Under the pieces are notes generated by a model. That model was given only the letters and a program-made list of their open reading frames with translations, made no database searches and had not been told where the DNA came from. This document shows, in pieces, positions 1 to 5,699 of a DNA stretch of 9,497 nucleotides. Source of the DNA: Desulfovibrio sp. (GTDB lineage: Bacteria; Desulfobacterota; Desulfovibrionia; Desulfovibrionales; Desulfovibrionaceae); assembly GCA_031281815.1 (NCBI GenBank), contig JAITEY010000018.1:1-9497 (forward strand), given 5' to 3'. The stretch's first letter is position 1. Each line of letters starts with the position of its first letter. The position numbers and the translations under genes were made by a program.

Positions 1-192
1 ATCGGTGCAGTGCTGCTTTCCCGCAATGATGTCGCGGTGAAAAAAACCGTTGCCTCGCTGTTGAGCCGAGGCCTGGACGTCAAGGACAAAGCTGCGGAAC
101 TGGTGGAAACCGCCAAAGAAAACATTGACGACCTTGCCGCAGAGGCCAGGCATAAGCAGGAACAGCGCAAAGCGCAGGAACAGTCTTCGTGA
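1..192 (+). CDS. Small helical protein upstream of P-type ATPase (5' partial)
   Basis: The reading frame is open from base 1 and stops with TGA at 190-192, so the gene starts outside the window; 63 residues are visible. The visible part begins with a short hydrophobic stretch (I-G-A-V-L-L), then a long charged helix rich in Ala, Glu, Asp and Lys (A-A-E-L-V-E-T-A-K-E-N-I-D-D-L-A-A-E-A-R) and a Lys/Gln/Glu tail. There is no Cys or His cluster. This layout matches small YtxH/DUF5132-like membrane-anchored proteins found beside P-type ATPases. It is also reminiscent of the mycobacterial PacL (DUF1490) proteins that precede CtpC-type ATPases and scaffold metal efflux; that parallel is in position and shape only. 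The stop overlaps the GTG start of the ATPase, so the two are translationally coupled. The role as an accessory factor for the ATPase is inferred. Confidence 0.72.
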   Translation: MGAVLLSRNDVAVKKTVASLLSRGLDVKDKAAELVETAKENIDDLAAEARHKQEQRKAQEQSS

Positions 193-2291
193 GCGGAGCG
201 CGTCGCAGCCGCGCCGCCGTGCCGGCGACGCAGGACAGCGTCGCCGGCTGCCCGGACGGGTACCGGGTTGTACACGACATACCGGGGCGCTTCCGCCTGC
301 GGCCCATACGGGGGATCGCTCCGGCCTGCGACGAGGAGGCTGTAAAACGCCTTCTTGCCGTTATCCGGAAGAACTTTCCCGGCGCAGAGGTCGGCGTGTC
401 CGCCCGCACGGGGAGCGTTCTGGTGAGGTACGGTCCGGCAGGCGGGCCTCCGACGGTTGTCCGGCCCCCCGTGCCGGCCGTACGCAATCCCATACCGGGC
501 AAACTGCGCAGTTTTTTTTATCCGCGCGTCTTCACCTTTGCCGTGGCCTGCCTGCGCGCCGTCCCCTACATTTTCAGCGGCATCAAAGCGGTCCTTCATG
601 GCAGGTTGAATCTGGAAGCGCTGGATGCGACCGCCTTGATTTTCTGCCTTCTACGGCGGGATTTCAAGACCTTGGCCTCATTGACGTTCTTCTTCGCCCT
701 CGGTGAATACCTTACAGAGTGGACGCGGAAAAAGTCGCGGGTCAGTCTGGAAAAAAGTCTGGCCCTGCACGTGGATGCCGTGTGGGTGCGCCGCGCCGGC
801 GTTGAAATGAGCGTACCCTACATGGAAGTGCAGGTGGGGGATCACGTTGTCGTACGGGCCGGATCCGCCGTGCCCGTGGACGGGACGGTGTTGAGCGGCG
901 AAGGCATGATCAATCAGGCGTCCATGACCGGCGAGTCGCAGCCCGTTCATCGCAGTGCCCACGCTTCCGTTTATGCCGGCACGGTATTGGAAGAAGGGGA
1001 ACTTGTGATCAAGGCGACAAAGGTGGGCGGCAATACCCGCATTCATGCGCTGGTCCGGGCCATTGAAGACTCGGAAACGCTGAAGGCCGCGGTACAGAGC
1101 CGTTATGAGCGCATGGCCGATGCCGTTGTCCCCTACAACTTCCTGGCGGGGGGCCTTGTGTATGCCGCGAGCCGCGATGTCATACGCACCAGTTCCGTGT
1201 TTCTCGTGGACTATTCCTGCGCGCTTCGTCTGCTCGCTCCCCTGGCCGTGCTGACCGCCGTCCGGGAAGCCTCCGATGCGGGCGTCCTGATCAAGGGCGG
1301 CAAGTTCATGGAAGCCCTTGCTCTTGCCGACGTCGTGGTCTTCGATAAGACGGGTACGCTTACCGAGGCCCGGCCGACGCTGGTAGACGTCATACCCTTC
1401 GACGGAACGGACGCCGACCGCATCCTGCGTCTCGCCGCCTGCCTTGAGGAGCATTTCGTCCATCCCGTGGGGCAGGCCGTGGTGCGCGCCTCGGAAAAAA
1501 AAGGCTTGAAGCACAAGGAAGAGCATACCGAAGTCCACTTCGTCGTCGCCCACGGGATTGCGTCTACCTGGCAGGGCAAGAAGCTGTGTCTCGGCAGCAG
1601 GCATTTTATTTGTGAAGACAACGGCGTTCGGCCGAACGCCGCGCAACAGAGCGTCATCGACCGGGAAACCGAAAAAGGCCGCTCCGTCCTGTACCTGAGC
1701 ATCGACGACAAGCTCGCCGGTATTCTGCTGATTGAGGACGCCCTGCGCGCCGAGGCCCCGGCCGTTGTGCGGGCGCTGTATGCCGGCGGATTCAAACGCG
1801 TGATCATGCTTACGGGCGACGGAGAAAAAACCGCCGCCGCCATTGCCGCGCAGGCAGGCATACGCGAATTCAAGGCGCATATGCTCCCCGAAAGCAAGGC
1901 TGCCTTTATCCGCAAGTTGAAACAGGACGGCTTCACCGTGGTTATGGTCGGCGACGGCATCAACGATTCTCCCGCGCTTTCGGCGGCGCATGCGGGCATA
2001 GCCATGGCCGAAGGCGCGGATATCGCGCGCGAAGTCGCCGATATCGTGCTGCTCAACGGGAAACTGGAAGGCCTGCTCCTTGCGGAATACATATCCCATG
2101 CGATGTTGCGGAGAATCCGGTCCGGGTTTCGGACTTCCCTGCTCTGGAACAGCGTCTTCATGTTGGGTGGACTTGCGGGGCTGCTCAGTCCGCGTGTTTC
2201 GGCCTTTCTCCACAACGCGGCCACGGCGGCGGTCGCCGTCTCCAGCATGCGTCCTTATCTGCGCGGCGACGAGACACAACAGCCGCAGTGA
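189..2291 (+). CDS. Heavy-metal-translocating P1B-type ATPase, CtpC-like
   Basis: A 700-aa integral membrane ATPase expected to export a transition metal across the inner membrane. Residues about 24-82 form an HMA_2-like ferredoxin-fold domain (V-H-D-I-P-G-R-F-R-L-R) lacking the CxxC metal site. The actuator motif T-G-E-S is at 247-250, the phosphorylated Asp386 lies in D-K-T-G-T-L-T, the P1B-specific His-Pro is H425-P426, and M-V-G-D-G-I-N-D is at 586-593. The usual CPC of the metal-binding transmembrane helix is replaced by D-Y-S-C-A-L (341-346). I remember this variant from CtpC-like ATPases, for which Mn and Zn have been discussed; the substrate here cannot be read from sequence. The C-terminal helices end in L-H-N-A-A-T..S-S-M-R. 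The GTG start at 189 overlaps the upstream stop in GTGA, supporting coupling. All catalytic residues are present, so the pump should be active. Confidence 0.93.
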   Translation: MSGARRSRAAVPATQDSVAGCPDGYRVVHDIPGRFRLRPIRGIAPACDEEAVKRLLAVIRKNFPGAEVGVSARTGSVLVRYGPAGGPPTVVRPPVPAVRNPIPGKLRSFFYPRVFTFAVACLRAVPYIFSGIKAVLHGRLNLEALDATALIFCLLRRDFKTLASLTFFFALGEYLTEWTRKKSRVSLEKSLALHVDAVWVRRAGVEMSVPYMEVQVGDHVVVRAGSAVPVDGTVLSGEGMINQASMTGESQPVHRSAHASVYAGTVLEEGELVIKATKVGGNTRIHALVRAIEDSETLKAAVQSRYERMADAVVPYNFLAGGLVYAASRDVIRTSSVFLVDYSCALRLLAPLAVLTAVREASDAGVLIKGGKFMEALALADVVVFDKTGTLTEARPTLVDVIPFDGTDADRILRLAACLEEHFVHPVGQAVVRASEKKGLKHKEEHTEVHFVVAHGIASTWQGKKLCLGSRHFICEDNGVRPNAAQQSVIDRETEKGRSVLYLSIDDKLAGILLIEDALRAEAPAVVRALYAGGFKRVIMLTGDGEKTAAAIAAQAGIREFKAHMLPESKAAFIRKLKQDGFTVVMVGDGINDSPALSAAHAGIAMAEGADIAREVADIVLLNGKLEGLLLAEYISHAMLRRIRSGFRTSLLWNSVFMLGGLAGLLSPRVSAFLHNAATAAVAVSSMRPYLRGDETQQPQ

Positions 2292-2307
2292 GCAACCGAA
2301 CTCCCGC

Positions 2308-2350
2308 GCGCAGGCGCCGGTTCCGGGCGCAGGCGCCGGTTCCGGGCGCA
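2308..2350. repeat. 19-bp GC-rich tandem repeat, about 2.3 copies
   Basis: The unit caggcgccggttccgggcg occurs at 2311-2329 and again, identically, at 2330-2348. Period-19 identity extends three bases to the left and two to the right. Each unit has partial dyad symmetry (GCGCC...GGCGC). It lies in the spacer between the ATPase stop and the promoter of the next operon. It may be slippage or unequal exchange, or a structured 3' end for the ATPase mRNA. Confidence 0.85.
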
Positions 2351-2359
2351 TTGTCTTTT
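2333..2359 (+). terminator. Weak candidate terminator after the ATPase gene
   Basis: The second repeat unit can form a five-pair GCGCC/GGCGC stem around a seven-base loop, followed by ATTGTCTTTT. The T tract is interrupted and the stem is short, so this is only a possible factor-independent terminator. Its T-rich part coincides with the -35 region of the next promoter. Confidence 0.25.
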
Positions 2360-2379
2360 GCGCCGTGCGCCGGTATAGT
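2351..2379 (+). promoter_or_regulatory. Sigma70-type promoter for the epimerase operon
   Basis: TTGTCT (2351-2356) and TATAGT (2374-2379) are separated by exactly 17 bases and match the -35 and -10 consensus at 4/6 and 5/6 positions. Transcription would start near 2386, giving a leader of about 70 bases before the ATG at 2456. The half-sites gtata (2373-2377) and tatac (2385-2389) form a small dyad over the -10 and start region that could be an operator; this is speculative. Confidence 0.5.
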
Positions 2380-2455
2380 ACGCATATACTGTTTACCGTT
2401 TCACGGGCACAACCGTGCCTGCGTGATACGGCAGGTATACGTCGCGGGAGGAAAG

Positions 2456-3391
2456 ATGGCTCTGTATCTGGTGACCGGCACGGCCGGCTTTATCGGCGCG
2501 GCTCTTGCCGCGGCTCTCCTGCGCGAGGGTCACGACGTCGTCGGCGCGGACAACCTGAGCACGGGGTTCAGGGAAAACGTGCCGGCCGGAACACGCTTTT
2601 TTTACGGCGACTGCGGCGCTCCCGACCTGTACAACGGGATTCTGCCCGCGCTGCCGTATGACGCCGTCTTCCATATTGCGGGGCAGAGCAGCGGCGAAAT
2701 CAGTTTCGACGACCCTGTCTACGATTTGCGGGCCAACGCGGCATCCACCCTGCGCCTGTTGCGCTTTGCCCTGAACAACGGCTGCACGCGCTTCATTTAC
2801 GCCGGAAGCATGTCCGTCTACGGGGTTCAGCCGGATACGCCGGTGCGCGAGGACGCCCCCTGCCGTCCGCTGTCCTTTTACGGGGTAAGCAAACTGGCGA
2901 GCGAGCGTTACCTGCAGTTGCACGAGCAGTTCGGCATACGCTTCACTTCGTTGCGTCTCTTCAATGTCTACGGGCCGGGCCAGAACATGACCAACATGCG
3001 CCAGGGCATGGTCAGCATCTTCATGTCCATGATGCTTGAGAACGGGCATATCCACGTCAAGGGCCGACCCGACCGCTACCGCGATTTCGTCTACATAGAC
3101 GATGTGGTGCGGGCGTTTACCGCCTGCCTCGTCCGGCGGGAATCCGAAGGACGCATCATGAACATCGGCGGCAGCGGCAGACTGACGGTCGGCGCCCTGG
3201 CGGAAAAACTCACGGCCCTGTCCCCGACGCCGGTAAGCGTCAAGTATGCCGGCGGCACGCCGGGCGACGTACACGGCATATACGCCGACATTTCCCTTGC
3301 CCGCGAATGCCTGGGCTATACCCCCCAAGTGAGTCCGGACGAAGGCCTGGCGCGCATGTACGCCGCGCTCACGGCGCGGAGCCCCGCCTGA
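2456..3391 (+). CDS. NAD-dependent epimerase/dehydratase (nucleotide-sugar, extended SDR)
   Basis: A 311-aa protein, the usual length for GalE/RmlB-like extended short-chain dehydrogenases. The Rossmann motif T-G-T-A-G-F-I-G is at residues 7-14 and Asp32, in A-D-N-L-S-T-G, suits NAD over NADP. The catalytic set is Ser118 (A-G-S-M-S-V-Y-G), Tyr142 and Lys146 (Y-G-V-S-K). The substrate-domain motif R-D-F-V-Y-I-D-D-V lies near residue 209. It should act on a UDP-, GDP- or dTDP-sugar in the cytoplasm; the exact sugar and reaction cannot be told. The ATG at 2456 is chosen because GGGAGG (2446-2451) precedes it by four bases and the Rossmann strand starts at residue 3. The frame is open back to 2288, but that extension is low-complexity repeat. 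The stop overlaps the next start (TGATG), so the two genes are co-translated. Confidence 0.9.
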   Translation: MALYLVTGTAGFIGAALAAALLREGHDVVGADNLSTGFRENVPAGTRFFYGDCGAPDLYNGILPALPYDAVFHIAGQSSGEISFDDPVYDLRANAASTLRLLRFALNNGCTRFIYAGSMSVYGVQPDTPVREDAPCRPLSFYGVSKLASERYLQLHEQFGIRFTSLRLFNVYGPGQNMTNMRQGMVSIFMSMMLENGHIHVKGRPDRYRDFVYIDDVVRAFTACLVRRESEGRIMNIGGSGRLTVGALAEKLTALSPTPVSVKYAGGTPGDVHGIYADISLARECLGYTPQVSPDEGLARMYAALTARSPA

Positions 3392-5382
3392 TGCGCCCGG
3401 AGGGCCGTCCGGGGGAACTTTTCGCGGCCTTTTCGCGCATCAATGCGCGGGCGTTCAGAGACGACCGCCTCGTTTCCTGTCCCGTGCTGTCCAAGTCCCC
3501 CGACAACGGCGACGTGTTGCGGCATTTTCTGGCGCCGGAGCCGCGCAGGCCGCGCGGCCCGTTCTTCCTGTTCAAAACGGCATTGCGGTACGCGGCCGCC
3601 AATGTCGGGCACCTGCTCTTCATGCTCTGCGCGGCCCTGTTTATCCGCCTCCTGCGCTTCAGAATGCCGGCGGCTTTGCGAAATTGTTTTTTTGACGCCT
3701 CCGGCGGCCGGGGCTCCGCCCCGGACCCGGCAGGGGGAATGATTCCCCCTGCACCCCCCATTTGTGAAGGCCTAGTTTCAAAGGTAAAACGCTCTAACGC
3801 TTCCTTCTCTCAGGCTTCTTGCTCTTCCGTTCCGGATGAAACGCGAACGGGCTCAATACACGAAGCGCGACCGGAACCTGCGGACAGGGCGTTATTGAGC
3901 TTTGCGGACGGAGATTTGTCGGGGTCTGCAGGCGAAGCGGCGAACGGCGGCGGGGAATTGCTGATTCTGGACAGCTTCGCCGTGCTGCCTTCCTTGGCCC
4001 GCGAGGGCGTATACCGCGAACTGTACCTCGTCGGGCTTGAAGACGCCGCACACGCCGCGGGCCGTGAAGTTGTGACCCTGCTCCGCCTTTACGGCAGCCG
4101 CGACCCGCGCGCGCTGTGGAAAGCCCTCCGGGCGCTTGCGCGAAAAGGCAACGCCCTGACCGAAGTACACCTGCTGACCTGCGCGGACTGGGCGCGGCTC
4201 GTGCTGCATATGCTGCTGTATCCCGTGTCTCTGGCGCGTCTTGTCCGTTCCCTGCGCAAGCCCGAAGGCGAGTTACGGCGGCGCGGCAACGACCCGAACC
4301 TTGAGCGCGGGGCATCTACGCCGTTCCCTTCCCCGGAGGAATGCATACGCGAAGCCCTGATCGACTGTGCCGGGCAGTGTGTGCTGATCGGAGAATCCAG
4401 ACGTCTGGCCGCCCGCCGTTTGGCCTTTCTGCTTTCATCCGTTGCGTCCGCGGGATCAACCGGGGGGAAGCGGCTCCCGCAGAACCCTCCGGGATGCGCC
4501 GGGCAAAGCCCGGATGCATCCGCAGCATCCGCGCGTCCGGCGCGCATTATCTCCTGGTACGAAAACCAGACGGTGAACAAAGCCTTTCAGCGCGGCCTGG
4601 CGCAGGCGGAGAAAGAGGGCGCGCGGCACATCCGCGTAACGGGGGCGCAACTCTTCATCTGGCCGGATAACCTGCTGAACAACCATGCGGATGACGTCGA
4701 GACGGAAATCGGCCTTGCTCCGGATTGCGTGCTGGTCAACGGCCCGTATTTTCTCCCGGAGCATTCCCGGCAACATTACGCCGTAGGCCCGGCCCTGCGT
4801 TACGGCGACATTTTCAGGTCCGTCGCGCGCCCTGCGGGCGACGCGCATGCAGACAAAGAAGGGCCGCGTTCCCCGCAGCCCTCTCCCGCCCTGGTTCTGC
4901 TGTCCTATCATCCGGAGGAAACCCGGCGCGTCCTGCGCCTGTTGCAACCGGCCGCAACGGAGAATCCGGCCGCTTTCGCGTACCGCTTTCACCCTGCGAC
5001 CCGCATTGAGGACTTTGCCTCCCTTCTGCCTCCGGGGGCGCGCCTTGCCGGCGGTCCGCTGCGGGAAGCCCTGGAGGCGGCCGGAGCCGTCATAGGCGCG
5101 GGCTCCGGCGCACTGGTCGAAGCCGCGGCCGTGGGCGTACCGGTCCTGGCCGTTGAAGACCCTTCGGGTATGCCGGGTTTGGGCCTCAACTACCTGCCGC
5201 CTTACGGGAAAGGAGAACTGTGGGAAAGCGTCCGCGCCCCGGAGGATATCGCCCCCGCTTTGGCCTGTCTGCGCGCCTGCCTGAGTGATCCGGAGCGCCC
5301 GGCCAAGGTGCGGGCTTTCCGGGATATGCTTTTCTGCGAGCAGACGCCGGAGCGCATACGAGAGAGCTTCATGCTCGGCTGA
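3391..5382 (+). CDS. Putative surface carbohydrate biosynthesis protein (glycosyltransferase-like) with in-frame palindromic insertions
   Basis: A 663-aa protein starting at ATG 3391, one base overlapping the epimerase stop, with GGAG at 3378-3381. A hydrophobic or amphipathic stretch is near residues 60-95. A conserved-looking region follows from about 190 (L-L-I-L-D-S-F and E-L-Y-L-V-G-L-E-D), then W-Y-E-N-Q at 389-393, G-A-Q-L-F-I-W, V-N-G-P-Y-F, A-L-R-Y, and a GT-B-like C-terminal lobe with G-A-G-S-G-A-L-V-E-A at 569-578. From memory this order resembles Leptospira-type surface carbohydrate biosynthesis proteins (TIGR04326-like), so a role in O-antigen or capsule assembly is inferred. Residues about 103-168 and 355-385 look like translated intergenic DNA: proline/glycine/serine-rich, with different base use, and carrying perfect hairpins. 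The frame is preserved throughout. An alternative is a fusion of two once-separate genes. Confidence 0.75.
   Translation: MRPEGRPGELFAAFSRINARAFRDDRLVSCPVLSKSPDNGDVLRHFLAPEPRRPRGPFFLFKTALRYAAANVGHLLFMLCAALFIRLLRFRMPAALRNCFFDASGGRGSAPDPAGGMIPPAPPICEGLVSKVKRSNASFSQASCSSVPDETRTGSIHEARPEPADRALLSFADGDLSGSAGEAANGGGELLILDSFAVLPSLAREGVYRELYLVGLEDAAHAAGREVVTLLRLYGSRDPRALWKALRALARKGNALTEVHLLTCADWARLVLHMLLYPVSLARLVRSLRKPEGELRRRGNDPNLERGASTPFPSPEECIREALIDCAGQCVLIGESRRLAARRLAFLLSSVASAGSTGGKRLPQNPPGCAGQSPDASAASARPARIISWYENQTVNKAFQRGLAQAEKEGARHIRVTGAQLFIWPDNLLNNHADDVETEIGLAPDCVLVNGPYFLPEHSRQHYAVGPALRYGDIFRSVARPAGDAHADKEGPRSPQPSPALVLLSYHPEETRRVLRLLQPAATENPAAFAYRFHPATRIEDFASLLPPGARLAGGPLREALEAAGAVIGAGSGALVEAAAVGVPVLAVEDPSGMPGLGLNYLPPYGKGELWESVRAPEDIAPALACLRACLSDPERPAKVRAFRDMLFCEQTPERIRESFMLG
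3708..3752. repeat. Double-hairpin palindromic element inside a coding sequence
   Basis: Two perfect hairpins lie in tandem. CCGGGGC (3708-3714) pairs with GCCCCGG (3718-3724) around TCC. GCAGGGGGAAT (3730-3740) pairs with ATTCCCCCTGC (3742-3752) around a single G. The flanks GCCTCCGGCGGC on the left and ACCCCCC on the right complete a unit that resembles, from memory, interspersed intergenic GC-rich repeats of Desulfovibrio-type genomes. It is translated in frame as residues about 105-123 of the 663-aa protein. Confidence 0.85.
4492..4521. repeat. Second palindrome inside the same coding sequence
   Basis: CCGGGC (4499-4504) pairs with GCCCGG (4508-4513) around AAA. The outer arms GGATGC (4492-4497) and GCATCC (4516-4521) pair as well, with a small bulge. 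It sits in a Gly/Pro/Ser/Ala-rich linker just before the W-Y-E-N-Q motif. A further GCGCG...CGCGC dyad follows near 4531-4545. Confidence 0.7.
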
Positions 5383-5398
5383 CGCAGCCGAGGAATTT
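5374..5398 (+). terminator. Hairpin at the end of the epimerase/glycan operon
   Basis: CTCGGCTG (5374-5381) pairs perfectly with CAGCCGAG (5385-5392) around a three-base loop and spans the stop codon TGA at 5380-5382. The following GAATTTCT has only a short T run. A seven-T run comes later at 5431-5437, directly after CAGCC (5426-5430), which could pair alternatively with GGCTG (5377-5381). A terminator role is likely but the exact structure is open. Confidence 0.45.
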
Positions 5399-5415
5399 CT
5401 GCTCAACCCTTTCCT

Positions 5416-5499
5416 TTATTTGAGCCAGCCTTTTTTTGCCGCGTATACGGCCAAGGCGCCGAACACGGTGCAAAAAATTCCGGCTATCCAGACACCCAT
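5416..5499 (-). CDS. 27-aa single-pass membrane protein
   Basis: The ATG is at 5499-5497 and the TAA at 5418-5416. The peptide M-G-V-W-I-A-G-I-F-C-T-V-F-G-A-L-A-V-Y is one hydrophobic helix followed by a basic tail (A-A-K-K-G-W-L-K), the normal shape of a one-helix inner-membrane miniprotein with its C-terminus in the cytoplasm. A consensus AAGGAGG lies seven bases upstream of the ATG. The upstream in-frame extension (to 5706) is Cys/Arg-rich and looks non-coding, so the short start is preferred. It stands alone on the minus strand between two plus-strand genes. I do not recognise the family; it could be a small subunit or regulator of a membrane complex encoded elsewhere. Confidence 0.65.
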   Translation of the reverse strand: MGVWIAGIFCTVFGALAVYAAKKGWLK

Positions 5500-5506
5500 C
5501 GCTATA

Positions 5507-5513
5507 CCTCCTT
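5507..5513 (-). promoter_or_regulatory. Consensus Shine-Dalgarno of the 27-aa gene
   Basis: The minus strand reads AAGGAGG with a seven-base spacer to ATG. This is the strongest ribosome binding site in the window and the main reason to call the tiny gene and its start. The bases CCTT-TATC-AAGG just upstream could form a short hairpin over it. Confidence 0.7.
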
Positions 5514-5562
5514 GATAAAGGCCGAGGTCACGGTTTTTTTGACCACAGGGAAAAAAGCTGCT

Positions 5563-5695
5563 ATTCCGCACAAAAAAAAGCAGGCCCAAACATTCCGCAC
5601 ACAGTACGGCACGCATCCCGCCTGTCTCGCGGCTCGACGGGCGGCGCGGCCCCTCGCCCTTCGTGCGCAGTAGGATAACACAACAATCCCGCACA
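5563..5695. repeat. Three copies of a 10-bp motif, ATtCCGCACA
   Basis: ATTCCGCACA occurs at 5563-5572 and 5592-5601, and ATCCCGCACA at 5686-5695, all in the same orientation within 133 bases upstream of the GtrII-like gene. The first two are 29 bases apart, close to three helical turns. They may be binding sites for a regulator of either flanking gene, or chance. Confidence 0.4.
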
Positions 5696-5699
5696 CGCC

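Larger units (their letters stand above)
5383..5699. other. Intergenic region between the glycan operon and the GtrII-like gene
   Basis: Besides the terminator-like hairpin and the small minus-strand gene, this 317-base stretch holds several A/T homopolymer tracts, a GGTCA/TGACC dyad (5526-5544), and three copies of an ATtCCGCACA-type repeat. A weak plus-strand promoter candidate is TTGACC (5539-5544), 17 bases, then TATTCC (5562-5567); its -10 is poor. It would give the GtrII-like gene a leader of about 130 bases. The dyad GCTCAA (5401-5406)/TTGAGC (5420-5425) overlaps the end of the small gene. No tRNA or other RNA gene is recognised. Confidence 0.5.

Noticed and set aside
125..706. Plus-strand frame overlapping the start of the ATPase gene
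   Set aside because: Arg-rich, out of frame with the HMA-like domain and the GTGA-coupled start.
678..2351. Long minus-strand open frame opposite the P-type ATPase
   Set aside because: It is antisense to a gene with every P-type ATPase motif; the product is His/Gly/Arg-rich with no recognisable domain, a common shadow in GC-rich DNA.
4456..5406. Long minus-strand frame opposite the surface-carbohydrate gene
   Set aside because: Arg/Gly/Gln-rich product, no motif, and the sense strand carries the coherent W-Y-E-N-Q and G-A-G-S-G protein.
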